A stretch of 64,000 nt of DNA from positions 186,001 to 250,000 of the forward strand of contig CP065366.1 in the NCBI GenBank assembly GCA_023206055.1, given 5' to 3'. This document shows, piece after piece, positions 1-8,739 of this stretch (positions are counted from its first letter, which is position 1; every line of letters starts with the position of its first letter). A program made the translations under genes and the position numbers. The stretch is from Vibrio cyclitrophicus (lineage in GTDB: Bacteria > Pseudomonadota > Gammaproteobacteria > Enterobacterales > Vibrionaceae). The notes under the pieces were generated by a model that saw only the letters and a list, made by a program, of their open reading frames with translations, did not search any database and was not told where the DNA came from.

Positions 1-2043
1 AAACTGGATGTTGAGCTTGAAGAGACGCCTGAGTCGCTTGTCAAAGCACAACCAAACACGGATGAGTTGATTAAGCTATACGGTCAACTGGTCTTCAAAT
101 CTTGGTTAAACGAGCTGCTTGAAGGTGGCAGTGGTGTGGTTGAGGCGGATGAAAAGTCGGGCGCAGTGCGTAGCAACACGGCATCAACCCCTTCTACCGT
201 AGAAATGAACACCTCTGCCGTGACGATTGATCGCAGCAACTACGAAACCATCCTCGATGAAGCGTCATTCAATGTTTGGTTAGAAAAATTGAAAGCATCT
301 GAAGTGTTTGCTTTCGATACTGAGACAGACAGCCTAGATTACATGGTCGCGAACCTTGTTGGTCTATCATTCGCAACCGAGGAAGGCGTTGCCGCTTACG
401 TGCCAGTTGCTCATGACTACCTAGATGCACCGCAACAGCTGGATCGCGATTGGGTACTTGAACAACTGAAGCCAATTCTAGAAGATGACGCACAAGCTAA
501 AGTCGGTCAAAACCTGAAGTACGATATGAGTGTGCTAGCGCGCTACGGCATCGAGATGAAAGGCATCAAACACGACACTATGTTGGCGTCTTACGTTTTC
601 AATAGCGTAGGTGGCAAGCATGATATGGACAGCCTAGCGCTGCGTTTCCTACAGCACAGCTGCATCTCATTTGAGCAAATCGCAGGTAAAGGTAAGAAAC
701 AGCTTACTTTCAACCAGATTGAGCTGGGCGAAGCGTCTCCATACGCTGCAGAAGATGCGGACGTAACACTACGTCTTCATAACCGTTTGATGGAAAACAT
801 CGAGCAAGATGAAAAGCTAAAAGCCATCTATGAAGAGATCGAAGTACCACTGATTCCTGTTATGTCTCGCATTGAACGTACAGGCGTATTCATCGATGAC
901 ATGTTGCTAGGGGCTCAATCGCAAGAGATTGCGGTTCGTCTGGATGAGCTAGAACAGAAAGCCTACGAGATTGCAGAGCAAGAGTTCAACATGAACTCAC
1001 CAAAACAGCTGCAAGCGATCCTGTTTGAGAAAATGGGTCTGCCAGTAATCAAGAAAACGCCATCAGGTGCACCTTCAACTAATGAAGAAGTGCTACAAGA
1101 ATTGGCGCTTGATTACCCGCTACCTAAGCTGATCATTGAGTATCGTGGCCTTGCGAAGCTTAAGTCGACGTACACAGATAAACTGCCGAAGATGATCAAC
1201 GCCGAAACGGGCCGTGTTCACACGTCTTATCACCAAGCGGTGACAGCAACGGGCCGTTTGTCTTCGACCGATCCAAACCTACAGAACATCCCAATTCGTA
1301 ATGAAGAAGGTCGTCGTATCCGCCAAGCATTCGTTGCACAACATGGTTGGAAGATCCTAGCGGTCGATTACTCTCAAATTGAATTGCGTATCATGGCGCA
1401 CCTATCAGGTGACAAAGCGCTTCTGGAAGCATTCCAACAAGGCAAAGATATCCACGCGGCAACGGCTGCTGAGATTATCGGCGTGGCCATTGATCAAGTT
1501 ACCACTGAACAGCGTCGTCGTGCTAAAGCCGTTAACTTCGGTCTTATCTACGGCATGAGTGCCTTTGGCTTGGCTAAGCAATTGGGTATTCCTCGTGGCG
1601 AAGCACAACACTACATGGATACTTACTTCGAACGTTACCCTGGCGTGATGCAGTATATGGAAGACACACGCAGTGCGGCTTCAGAGCAAGGCTTCGTTGA
1701 AACCATTTACGGTCGTCGTTTGCATCTTCCTGAAATTCAATCTCGTAATGGTATGCGTCGTAAGGCGGCTGAACGTGCGGCGATCAACGCGCCAATGCAA
1801 GGCACAGCGGCAGACATCATTAAGAAAGCGATGTTGCTAGTTGATGAGTGGATTCAAGCCGAAGGCGATGGTCGTGTGAAACTGCTTATGCAGGTACACG
1901 ATGAATTGGTATTTGAAGTGGAAGAGTCAGCTTTAGCCGAAATTGAAAGTAAAGTACAACAATTGATGGAATCCGCTGCAGAGCTAGAAGTGCCACTTGT
2001 GGCGGAAGCTGGCCACGGTGACAACTGGGATCAAGCCCACTAA
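1..2043 (+). CDS. polA: DNA polymerase I, C-terminal part (5' end outside window)
   Basis: Repair and replication polymerase that removes RNA primers and fills gaps. The frame is open from base 1, so the gene begins upstream and the 5' nuclease domain is missing here. The visible part is the Klenow region: a 3'-5' exonuclease domain starting at the DTETDSL motif, then the polymerase domain with motif A (DYSQIELR), motif B (RRAKAVNFGLIYG) and motif C (VHDELVF). The two acidic residues of the exonuclease motif are kept, so proofreading is probably active. Spot 42 RNA follows, the usual polA neighbour in enterics and vibrios. Identification is secure. Confidence 0.97.
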   Translation, partial: KLDVELEETPESLVKAQPNTDELIKLYGQLVFKSWLNELLEGGSGVVEADEKSGAVRSNTASTPSTVEMNTSAVTIDRSNYETILDEASFNVWLEKLKASEVFAFDTETDSLDYMVANLVGLSFATEEGVAAYVPVAHDYLDAPQQLDRDWVLEQLKPILEDDAQAKVGQNLKYDMSVLARYGIEMKGIKHDTMLASYVFNSVGGKHDMDSLALRFLQHSCISFEQIAGKGKKQLTFNQIELGEASPYAAEDADVTLRLHNRLMENIEQDEKLKAIYEEIEVPLIPVMSRIERTGVFIDDMLLGAQSQEIAVRLDELEQKAYEIAEQEFNMNSPKQLQAILFEKMGLPVIKKTPSGAPSTNEEVLQELALDYPLPKLIIEYRGLAKLKSTYTDKLPKMINAETGRVHTSYHQAVTATGRLSSTDPNLQNIPIRNEEGRRIRQAFVAQHGWKILAVDYSQIELRIMAHLSGDKALLEAFQQGKDIHAATAAEIIGVAIDQVTTEQRRRAKAVNFGLIYGMSAFGLAKQLGIPRGEAQHYMDTYFERYPGVMQYMEDTRSAASEQGFVETIYGRRLHLPEIQSRNGMRRKAAERAAINAPMQGTAADIIKKAMLLVDEWIQAEGDGRVKLLMQVHDELVFEVEESALAEIESKVQQLMESAAELEVPLVAEAGHGDNWDQAH

Positions 2044-2076
2044 TCAGTTTTTGACCTTATTAAGTAAATTAGTATG

Positions 2077-2105
2077 AGCCAGTGCACAAACACTGGCTTT
2101 TTTTT
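2077..2105 (+). terminator. Intrinsic terminator of polA
   Basis: An 8-bp perfect stem (AGCCAGTG / CACTGGCT) with a 6-nt loop is followed by a run of T. It lies 34 bp after the polA stop and separates polA from the spf promoter. Confidence 0.9.
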
Positions 2106-2182
2106 GTCTCGAATAAAGATGAGCTGTGAAAAGAACTTAGGTGTTTTAATAAAACATTCATGAAAAAAAACTACAAAAGTTG

Positions 2183-2211
2183 TTTTCATCTCTGAGCAAT
2201 TGTTGTACATT
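2183..2211 (+). promoter_or_regulatory. Predicted spf promoter
   Basis: A -10 box TACATT (2206-2211) ends 7 nt before the predicted RNA start, with a weak -35-like TTTTCA (2183-2188) 17 nt upstream. In E. coli spf is repressed by CRP-cAMP. I do not see a convincing CRP palindrome here. Confidence 0.6.
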
Positions 2212-2218
2212 AAATCTC

Positions 2219-2323
2219 GTAGGGTACAGAGGTAAGATGTTCTATCTTTCAGACCTTTTGTTTCACGTTATTGGATTAGGCTGATTCAGCCGCCCCAGTC
2301 AGTATTTGACTGGGGCGTTTTTT
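2219..2323 (+). ncRNA. spf: Spot 42 small RNA
   Basis: Hfq-dependent trans-acting RNA that represses genes for non-preferred carbon sources when glucose is present. The first part (GTAGGGTACAGAGGTAAGAT and onward) is nearly identical to what I remember of E. coli Spot 42. It ends in the characteristic terminator stem GCCCCAGTCA / TGACTGGGGC plus a T run. It lies directly downstream of polA and upstream of engB, the conserved location. The 5' end is set by homology and the -10 box; the 3' end by the T run. Confidence 0.96.
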
Positions 2324-2550
2324 CTTGTGCGAAAGAAAAATATTTCCAACCTATCATCCCCCCATAAAATCTCTTATTTTCAGCACCTTTCATTGCGTTT
2401 TCTCAAGCACCTTGATTACCCCCTGATTTTCCTTAGATCTGGAATTCGATCAGCTTTTGGTAATTTAAATCCATCCTTAAGTCGATTGTTTTATCACTTA
2501 AAATAACTTTTACTTTACAAATGACAGATAAAGGATTGATGGCTCACGCC

Positions 2551-3150
2551 TTATTTATCAGTGTATTGAGTCGGTGAATGTTCAATGTAGTCCATGATTT
2601 TCTGTTGTTTCTCAGTGCTGTATTTCAGTGCTTCGGCGGTGATCTGGATAGATTGCGCCATCGAAGAGATATTGTGGGTCGCTTTCACCAAGGTTTGCTG
2701 CATGGGTTTGAGGATCAGCAAGTAAATAGCGGTCAGGGCGATAATAATTACACCGACAACGGCAACCAACGCGATGATGACTTTGGTTTGTATATCATCA
2801 AGTAGCGTTTGGCTTGTCTGTTTAAAGGCGACGCGTGATTGATCTAAGGCTTGTGGGAGTTGATTGAGCGAGGTCTTGGTGGAGCTCGCAAGCTTATTGA
2901 TGCTTTCAACGGTTTGATTTAGGGCTTGTTGCTGGTCGTCGCTTAGGTTTGGGTTGTTGACGATCGCCTGCAAAGATTGCGATATCACCTCAAGGGACTC
3001 ACTCGCATCTTGGGCGTACTTTTCCATGCCATCGAGATCTAAGGTCATATCGACATTAATCAGTGGGGCTTGTTCTTGTTCTGTTTCAGAGGCAAACCCT
3101 GTCAGTGAGACCAACATAAGTGCAATGATGGCCAATGGTGTTTTCCACAT
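2551..3150 (-). CDS. Small single-span membrane protein of unknown function
   Basis: I do not recognise a family. The 199-residue product has a signal peptide (hydrophobic residues about 5-20). A helical, probably periplasmic stretch rich in Gln, Ser and Asn follows (about 30-110). One strong membrane segment lies at about 115-138 (VIIALVAVVGVIII core), then a C-terminal helical tail of about 60 residues. The shape, an outer coil plus one membrane helix and an inner coil, recalls minimal chemoreceptor-like or scaffold proteins, but no HAMP or signalling hairpin is evident. It stands alone between spf and engB on the minus strand. Probably a real gene, given the clean signal peptide and topology. 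Confidence 0.75.
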   Translation of the reverse strand: MWKTPLAIIALMLVSLTGFASETEQEQAPLINVDMTLDLDGMEKYAQDASESLEVISQSLQAIVNNPNLSDDQQQALNQTVESINKLASSTKTSLNQLPQALDQSRVAFKQTSQTLLDDIQTKVIIALVAVVGVIIIALTAIYLLILKPMQQTLVKATHNISSMAQSIQITAEALKYSTEKQQKIMDYIEHSPTQYTDK

Positions 3151-3278
3151 GAGTATTCCTTTCTCATTGTTCTGGTTATTTAGATGTGTCTTTTAGTATG
3201 GTTCACTTCTATTGGTTTTAGTGGGTAAATCCGATCTTTAGCGCTAAAAATCTAGGCTTAACTCACTAACTTTCAGGC

Positions 3279-3312
3279 AAAAAAATACCCCACCTATATA
3301 AGGAGGGGTATT
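3279..3312 (-). terminator. Intrinsic terminator of engB
   Basis: On the minus strand a hairpin (ATACCCC / GGGGTAT arms with an extra inner AGG/CCT pairing) is followed by seven T. It lies about 55 bp after the engB stop. Confidence 0.88.
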
Positions 3313-3367
3313 GATAAGGCTCAATCACTTGCTGTAAGTGCTCTAACCTATAGTGATAAGAGAGGAA

Positions 3368-4027
3368 CTACTCTGAGTCGTTGTGCTCTTCGTCCGCTAG
3401 CTCATCAATGATTTGATCAGCAAGCGCAGGGGCAAACCACTCATCCATCTTGGCACGCAGTTGGTCAACGCCGATGCCCTTCATTGAAGAGAAGACATCA
3501 ACCGCAACATCACCACCGAAAGATTTCGCGTCGTTACGGATTTTCAGTAGCTGTGCTTTACGCGCACCACTTTTCAGTTTGTCTGCTTTTGTTAACAAAA
3601 CCTGCACTGGGATACGGCTATCGATAGCCCAATAGATCATTTGTTGGTCAAGGTCTTTCATTGGGTGACGGATATCCATCAATACCACTAAACCTTTCAG
3701 GCTTTCACGTCGTTGTAGGTATTCACCTAACGACTTCTGCCATTTTTTCTTCATCTCAAGTGGTACTTGAGCAAAGCCATATCCAGGTAAATCGACGATA
3801 TGACAACCGTCCGTTACCTTAAATAGGTTGATTAGCTGAGTTCGACCGGGTGTTTTACTGGTTTTCGCCAAGCTTTTTTGGTTTGTAACGCGATTTAGCG
3901 CGCTAGATTTACCAGCATTGGAGCGTCCTGCAAACGCAATTTCGATCCCTTCGTCTTCTGGTAAATGACGAATATCAGGTGCACTGGTAATGAAATGCGT
4001 GTTTTGATAATGAATTTTTACGCTCAC
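3368..4027 (-). CDS. engB: Ribosome biogenesis GTP-binding protein EngB (YihA/YsxC)
   Basis: Essential GTPase needed for assembly of the 50S ribosomal subunit. The G1 P-loop is GRSNAGKSS, then the conserved KTSKTPGRTQLINLF switch, G3 DLPGYG and G4 TKAD. The reading frame stays open upstream to 4177, but I place the start at a GTG at 4027. It has a GGAG ribosome site 6 nt upstream and gives a 219-residue protein that lines up with the E. coli N terminus (a short segment ending in THF before SAPDIRHLP). A longer start at 4039 is possible. The gene is divergent from the cytochrome c4 gene. Confidence 0.95.
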   Translation of the reverse strand: MSVKIHYQNTHFITSAPDIRHLPEDEGIEIAFAGRSNAGKSSALNRVTNQKSLAKTSKTPGRTQLINLFKVTDGCHIVDLPGYGFAQVPLEMKKKWQKSLGEYLQRRESLKGLVVLMDIRHPMKDLDQQMIYWAIDSRIPVQVLLTKADKLKSGARKAQLLKIRNDAKSFGGDVAVDVFSSMKGIGVDQLRAKMDEWFAPALADQIIDELADEEHNDSE

Positions 4028-4033
4028 TGTTAA

Positions 4034-4037
4034 CTCC
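4034..4037 (-). promoter_or_regulatory. Ribosome binding site deciding the engB start
   Basis: GGAG on the minus strand, 6 nt before the GTG at 4027. No comparable site precedes the ATG codons at 4039 or 4177. Confidence 0.7.
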
Positions 4038-4175
4038 ATCTCGACTTTGTGTAGTCGATTGATTACTTTTTTGTGAATTTGTGTAAAATAACCGTGCTCG
4101 GCATAAGGTCGCCTATTGTACCATGAGTGGCAACATAGAGTGGTACTGGAAGCTTGATAATTATAATGGAATGTC

Positions 4176-4793
4176 ATGAAGAAATTAGCGCTAATTTTGA
4201 GTCTTTTAGCCAGCTGCTCAGTATGGGCTCAAGGTAGTATTGAAGCTGGTAAAGCCAAATCACAAACATGTGTTGCCTGCCACGGTGCTGACGGCAACAG
4301 TCTGATCACTCAGTACCCTAAGCTGGCTGGTCAACATGAGAAGTATCTAGAGAAGCAGTTAAAAGAGCTTAAGCTAGGTATGACAAGTGGTGGTAAGCAA
4401 GGTCGTTACGAACCTGTAATGGGTGCAATGGCGATGCCTTTATCTGAAGAAGATATGGCTGACCTAGCGGCATACTACGCCTCTCTACCTATCTCTAGTA
4501 ACTCTACGCCTGAAAATGTAGTAGATGAAGGTAAGGTTCTTTACACAGCAGGTAACGCAGAACGCGGCGTAACGGCGTGTATTGCTTGTCATGGCCCTCG
4601 TGGTAATGGTACCGAACTTTCTGGTTTCCCTAAGATTTCAGGTCAACACGCAGATTACATCAAGGCTCAACTTGAAAAATTCCGTGATGGTGACCGTAAT
4701 AACGACATGAATGCGATGATGCGTGATGTAGCTAAAAAGTTAACAGACGCTGATATTGATACCTTATCGAAGTACGTTGGTGGTTTACACTAA
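4176..4793 (+). CDS. Cytochrome c4, diheme
   Basis: Periplasmic diheme electron carrier, probably feeding a terminal oxidase. A signal peptide (residues 1-18) is followed by two homologous class I cytochrome c domains. The heme sites are CVACH (32-36) and CIACH (135-139), with Met-rich segments (MGAMAMP; MNAMMRD) that supply the axial Met ligands. Length 205 matches the family. It is divergent from engB, so its promoter lies in the interval before 4176, and it has its own terminator. Confidence 0.94.
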   Translation: MKKLALILSLLASCSVWAQGSIEAGKAKSQTCVACHGADGNSLITQYPKLAGQHEKYLEKQLKELKLGMTSGGKQGRYEPVMGAMAMPLSEEDMADLAAYYASLPISSNSTPENVVDEGKVLYTAGNAERGVTACIACHGPRGNGTELSGFPKISGQHADYIKAQLEKFRDGDRNNDMNAMMRDVAKKLTDADIDTLSKYVGGLH

Positions 4794-4853
4794 TTTGTCG
4801 GTTTCTTGCTCTTAGCCAGAGTAAAGGAATGTACGTTCGAGCGAGATTGAAGA

Positions 4854-4888
4854 GACGCCCCGATCAGTAATGGTCGGGGCGTTTTCTT
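4854..4888 (+). terminator. Intrinsic terminator of cytochrome c4
   Basis: A 9-bp GC-rich stem (ACGCCCCGA / TCGGGGCGT) is followed by TTTTCTTTT, about 60 bp after the stop codon. Confidence 0.9.
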
Positions 4889-5010
4889 TTGTATTGGTTT
4901 TATTAATGTATTTTGTGTTTGTGTCTGATTTATCAATGTGTGATCGATTTGTGTACAAAAGTGTGAAGTCGCACTCTTGTAGTCTTTTTGTAACACGGTA
5001 AAGTAACCGC

Positions 5011-5265
5011 CATCAGCTAGGAGCTGACTTAGATATGGATGATCATCTAGTCTAACGGTATAGACAGAAATGGATCAGGCTAGGACAGCCCAGTAACAAG
5101 GTGTTAGAAAAGGATAGCCAAAACTCATCAGGATGATGAACAACAAACAAATTTGGCATGGAAAGCACCAATAACAAATGGAGATTTGTGTACCGAGTTG
5201 AGTATGCAAATTTTGGCCGATATAGGCAGATTTAGAGAGCGATAGGTTTTCCTATCGCTTTTTTT
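5011..5265 (+). ncRNA. CsrB/CsrC-type CsrA-sequestering small RNA
   Basis: This intergenic stretch has the design of RNAs that titrate the translational regulator CsrA. Eight GGA motifs occur in about 230 nt, several in loops of short perfect hairpins: CAGCT-AGG-AGCTG, GGCT-AGGAC-AGCC, TCATC-AGGA-TGATGA and ACAAAT-GGAG-ATTTGT. It ends in a strong terminator (AGCGATAGG / CCTATCGCT, then seven T; 5238-5265). A possible promoter is TTGTAG (4977-4982) and TAAAGT (4999-5004) with a 16-nt spacer, so the 5' end is approximate. Vibrios carry several such RNAs under VarS/VarA control; I cannot say which paralog this is. Confidence 0.85.
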
Positions 5266-5350
5266 ATTGATTTGATGAAAAAACACCCAATACCTCTCCA
5301 CTATAAACTCAGTTTCTGGTATGTTTCGCATCCCTGTTTAAGGATGTGCT

Positions 5351-5989
5351 ATGTATACTTGTCCCTTATGCCATCACCAAGGCGTGAATCACTATTTTGA
5401 AGACAAACGCAGAGCCTATCTGCAGTGTCAGCAATGTGAACTGGTATTTGTTAAACCTGAACAAAGGTTAGAAGCAAAAGAAGAAAAAGCACACTATGAT
5501 CTCCATGAGAACGATCCTAGTGATGCAGGCTATCGCCGTTTTTTATCTCGCATCGCAGATCCTCTAACAGACAAAATTTCATCTAACTCACAAGGGTTGG
5601 ATTTTGGTTGTGGCCCAGGCCCTACGCTATCTATTATGTTAGAAGAAGCCGGACACACCATGGAGTTGTACGATATCTATTACCATCCAGAGACTTCTGT
5701 GTTGGAAAAAACGTATGACTTTATGACTGCCACGGAGGTGATAGAGCATCTTTATCATCCAGACAAAGTGTGGCAGCAATGGTTGAATTTAGTTAAACCC
5801 AAGGGCTGGATTGGTCTTATGACTAAACTAGTAATAGACGTAGATGCGTTTGCTGGTTGGCACTACAAGAATGACCCGACACATGTCGTCTTCTTTAGTC
5901 GTCAAACATTCCAGTTTTTGGCAGAGCGGGATAAGCTCGAACTAGAATTTTTTGGAAATGATGTAATTTTACTGAGGAAAGTGCAGTAA
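5351..5989 (+). CDS. Class I SAM-dependent methyltransferase with N-terminal zinc-ribbon motif
   Basis: Predicted methyltransferase of unknown substrate. Residues 1-35 carry two Cys pairs (CPLC and CQQC) that could bind zinc. The SAM-binding glycine motif is DFGCGPG (about residue 79), followed by an acidic TATEVIEHL segment typical of the Methyltransf_11/23 group. Length is 212. The stop codon overlaps the yihI start (TAATG), so the two are probably co-transcribed and translationally coupled. No substrate can be inferred beyond that. Confidence 0.85.
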   Translation: MYTCPLCHHQGVNHYFEDKRRAYLQCQQCELVFVKPEQRLEAKEEKAHYDLHENDPSDAGYRRFLSRIADPLTDKISSNSQGLDFGCGPGPTLSIMLEEAGHTMELYDIYYHPETSVLEKTYDFMTATEVIEHLYHPDKVWQQWLNLVKPKGWIGLMTKLVIDVDAFAGWHYKNDPTHVVFFSRQTFQFLAERDKLELEFFGNDVILLRKVQ

Positions 5990-6546
5990 TGGGTCGTAGT
6001 AAGAAATCAAGAAAACCAGGAGCACTTGGCGCTCCGGAACCTATGGTTACTCGTAACCGTAGTGAATCTGATGTTGAAGGTCGTGAACGTAAGCGTGTTA
6101 AAAAGCGTAAAGGCCTTAAGTCTGGCAGCCGTCATTCAGATGGTAGCGAAGCAAAACAGCGTAAAGCTGCACAAGCTCGCGACCCTCGTTTAGGCAGCAA
6201 GAAAAAAATCCCGCTGATCGTTGAACCAGCGAAGAAGCCGACTAAACAAGAGCGCAAGCTATCTAACGAACAAGAGTTAGAGATGCTTGAGAATGATGCT
6301 CAACTGAACACACTGCTAGATCGTATCGAAAATGGTGAAAACCTAGGTGCTGGTCTGCAGAAGTTTGTTGATGAGAAACTTGATCGTATCGAACACCTAA
6401 TGGGCCGCTTAGGTCTACTAGAGCCAGAAGACGATGAAGAAGAAATCTTCGAAGAAGCACCGGTTGCATCTAAGAAGAAAGCGAGCTCTGACGAAGACTT
6501 GCTATCTCAATTCGAAGATTTCGATTTAGACAGCTTTAAAGGTTAA
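5989..6546 (+). CDS. yihI: Der GTPase-activating protein YihI
   Basis: YihI stimulates the GTPase Der (EngA) and so tunes ribosome 50S maturation. The N terminus is strongly basic (GRSKKSRKPGALG start, then repeated KR clusters). The middle has the conserved LSNEQELEMLENDAQL and LNTLLDRIENGE segments, and the C terminus is acidic. Length 185 is normal for vibrios. It overlaps the methyltransferase gene by one base and precedes the DUF2489 gene by 6 bp, so the three form one operon. Confidence 0.93.
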   Translation: MGRSKKSRKPGALGAPEPMVTRNRSESDVEGRERKRVKKRKGLKSGSRHSDGSEAKQRKAAQARDPRLGSKKKIPLIVEPAKKPTKQERKLSNEQELEMLENDAQLNTLLDRIENGENLGAGLQKFVDEKLDRIEHLMGRLGLLEPEDDEEEIFEEAPVASKKKASSDEDLLSQFEDFDLDSFKG

Positions 6547-6552
6547 TAGCCA

Positions 6553-7041
6553 ATGAACGTAACCTTATTAGCAATTGCTGGTGGAATTATCATTCTCGGC
6601 TTGGGCTCTTACGCAGGTTACCTTCTACTTCAAGTGAAGAAGCAGACGGAGTTGCAAAAGCAGCATCAAGCACTAGCCATTGAAAAACGTAACGCGACGA
6701 TTTACGACAACGTAAATACTTTGTGCTTAGCGGGCATTCAAGGACAATGTGACTTACCTGAGATCAGTATCCGAGTATGTATCATTATGGATAATGTTCA
6801 GGGTGATGAGCGTGTCGATTTTGATTCTGAATATCCTGCTCTTTCTGAGCTGTACCATATCGTAAAAGATATGGCTCGCGGAGATGCAAGACAGGAACTG
6901 ACGAAGAAAGAACGCATGCAGCAGAATCTCACGCGCCATAAGGCAGAGACTCGCTTGAATGATGCGGTCATTGAAGATCTGAAAAGGTTGCAAGAGAAGG
7001 TTAAACCTCTCAACAACCAAATCAACATTCAGATGATCTAG
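6553..7041 (+). CDS. DUF2489 family membrane-anchored protein
   Basis: Function unknown. One N-terminal membrane segment (residues 4-25, GGIIILGLGSYAGYLLL core) anchors a charged, helical cytoplasmic domain of about 135 residues. Two Cys lie in the conserved LCLAGIQGQCDLPE stretch. I assign DUF2489 from sequence memory. It is the third gene of the methyltransferase-yihI group and precedes hemN, an arrangement I believe is usual in vibrios. Confidence 0.85.
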   Translation: MNVTLLAIAGGIIILGLGSYAGYLLLQVKKQTELQKQHQALAIEKRNATIYDNVNTLCLAGIQGQCDLPEISIRVCIIMDNVQGDERVDFDSEYPALSELYHIVKDMARGDARQELTKKERMQQNLTRHKAETRLNDAVIEDLKRLQEKVKPLNNQINIQMI

Positions 7042-7158
7042 TCGCTAGACTATTTAAAATAGAGGCTTGTTTAATACAGGGTGTTCTTAAGACACCTTAT
7101 CTATGTAGATAGTGTTAAATGAGCCTTCTTACCTTTGCGTCTCGTTAATCCCGACGCT

Positions 7159-7172
7159 TTGTTAGTGATCAA
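7159..7172 (+). promoter_or_regulatory. Predicted FNR binding site upstream of hemN
   Basis: TTGTT-AGTG-ATCAA matches the FNR consensus TTGAT-N4-ATCAA in 9 of 10 fixed positions. It lies about 150 bp before hemN, whose product works without oxygen, so anaerobic activation fits. Confidence 0.6.
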
Positions 7173-7323
7173 GCTAGCAGTTCTGAGTTTTTGTCTAAAA
7201 AATTGATTTTGTCTTGGAACGACCTTACAGGTCGTGTGGCAAAATAACCCGTCTATATTTTAATGTATGTAAAATGATTTGAGAGACCTTAGGTTCTCGC
7301 GGATCTAAATTGGAAATACCGCT

Positions 7324-8715
7324 ATGTCGAGCAAGCCAGTAACAACGAATCAGCAAATCGTTTGGGATCAAGAGATCTTGAACAAGTACAACTATTCGGG
7401 ACCTCGTTACACCTCATACCCAACTGCGTTGGAGTTTCATGAAGCGTTTACCGTCGCTGATTACGACATGGCGTGTACTCAATACCCTGAGCGTCCACTT
7501 TCTCTTTACGTGCATATCCCGTTCTGCCACAAGCTTTGTTACTACTGTGGTTGTAATAAAGTCATTACTCGTCACTCGCATAAAGCGGATGAGTACCTTG
7601 ATGTGATTGAACATGAAATCCGCCAACGCGCCTCTTTATTGAATGGCCGTGAAGTGACGCAATTGCACTTCGGTGGTGGTACGCCAACGTTTTTGACCAA
7701 GACACAAATCACTCGCTTGATGATGATTTTGCGTGATGAATTTAATTTCACCGATGACGCTGAAATCAGCATTGAAGTTGACCCGCGTGAGATTGAGCTA
7801 GACGTACTTGATCACCTGCGTAGTGAAGGCTTTAACCGCCTGAGCATTGGTGTTCAAGACTTCAACAAAGAAGTGCAAAAGCTGGTTAACCGTGAGCAAG
7901 ATGAAGAGTTCATCATTGCGATGGTTCAACGTGCGAAAGAACTGGGTTTCCGCTCAACTAACCTTGATTTAATTTACGGCCTACCAAAGCAAACTCAAGC
8001 TTTGTTCGCTGAAACATTGAAGCAAGTGCTAGAGATGAAACCAGGTCGTTTATCGGTATTTAACTACGCACACATGCCTCAGCTGTTTGCTGCGCAGCGT
8101 AAGATAAAAGATGAAGACCTGCCAGAAGCAAAAGAGAAAATGGCTATCCTGCAAGATACTATCGAGACTCTAACGGGGGCGGGTTACCAGTTCATCGGTA
8201 TGGACCACTTCGCACTACCTGAAGACGAGCTTGCGGTTGCACAGCGTGAAGGCATTCTGCATCGTAACTTCCAAGGCTACACCACCCAAGGCGAAGCTGA
8301 CCTAATTGGCTTTGGTGTTTCTGCGATCTCTATGGTGGGTGATGCTTACGCACAAAACCAAAAAGAGCTGAAGAAATACTACGCTCAGGTGAATGACCTG
8401 CGCCACGCACTTTGGAAAGGTGTGGCACTTGATAGCGATGACCTTCTACGTCGTGAAGTGATCAAGCAGCTTATCTGTAACTTTAAGCTGGATAAGACCA
8501 TGATCGAATCTGAGTTCTCGGTTAACTTTAATCGTTACTTCAAGGAAGACTTAGAGCTTCTACAAACCTTCATTAACGATGAGCTGGTTGAAGTCGATGA
8601 CAAAGAGATCCGCGTGACTCTGCGTGGCCGTTTGCTGATTCGTAACATCTGTATGTGTTTCGATAAATACCTGCGCGCTAAGGCTCGCCAACAGCAATTC
8701 TCTCGCGTCATCTAA
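7324..8715 (+). CDS. hemN: Oxygen-independent coproporphyrinogen III oxidase (radical SAM)
   Basis: Converts coproporphyrinogen III to protoporphyrinogen IX in anaerobic heme synthesis by oxidative decarboxylation. The radical SAM cluster motif CX3CX2C is at C68, C72 and C75 (CHKLCYYC), followed by a further Cys as in true HemN. The SAM-binding HFGGGTPT and the SIGVQDFN and DLIYGLPKQT segments are present. Length 463 is close to the E. coli enzyme. A bidirectional terminator follows. Confidence 0.96.
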   Translation: MSSKPVTTNQQIVWDQEILNKYNYSGPRYTSYPTALEFHEAFTVADYDMACTQYPERPLSLYVHIPFCHKLCYYCGCNKVITRHSHKADEYLDVIEHEIRQRASLLNGREVTQLHFGGGTPTFLTKTQITRLMMILRDEFNFTDDAEISIEVDPREIELDVLDHLRSEGFNRLSIGVQDFNKEVQKLVNREQDEEFIIAMVQRAKELGFRSTNLDLIYGLPKQTQALFAETLKQVLEMKPGRLSVFNYAHMPQLFAAQRKIKDEDLPEAKEKMAILQDTIETLTGAGYQFIGMDHFALPEDELAVAQREGILHRNFQGYTTQGEADLIGFGVSAISMVGDAYAQNQKELKKYYAQVNDLRHALWKGVALDSDDLLRREVIKQLICNFKLDKTMIESEFSVNFNRYFKEDLELLQTFINDELVEVDDKEIRVTLRGRLLIRNICMCFDKYLRAKARQQQFSRVI

Positions 8716-8739
8716 TTGCTCGATAGAGAATAGAATAAT

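Noticed and set aside
2306..2506. Open reading frame of 66 codons
   Set aside because: It begins inside the Spot 42 terminator, has no ribosome site and unremarkable composition.
4921..4982. GacA/VarA box upstream of the CsrB-like RNA at 5011
   Set aside because: Several TGTG/TACA fragments occur, but none forms an 18-bp palindrome comparable to the one at 50050.
5128..5331. Minus-strand open frame of 67 codons
   Set aside because: It is antisense to the CsrB-like RNA and its terminator; no ribosome site or family likeness.
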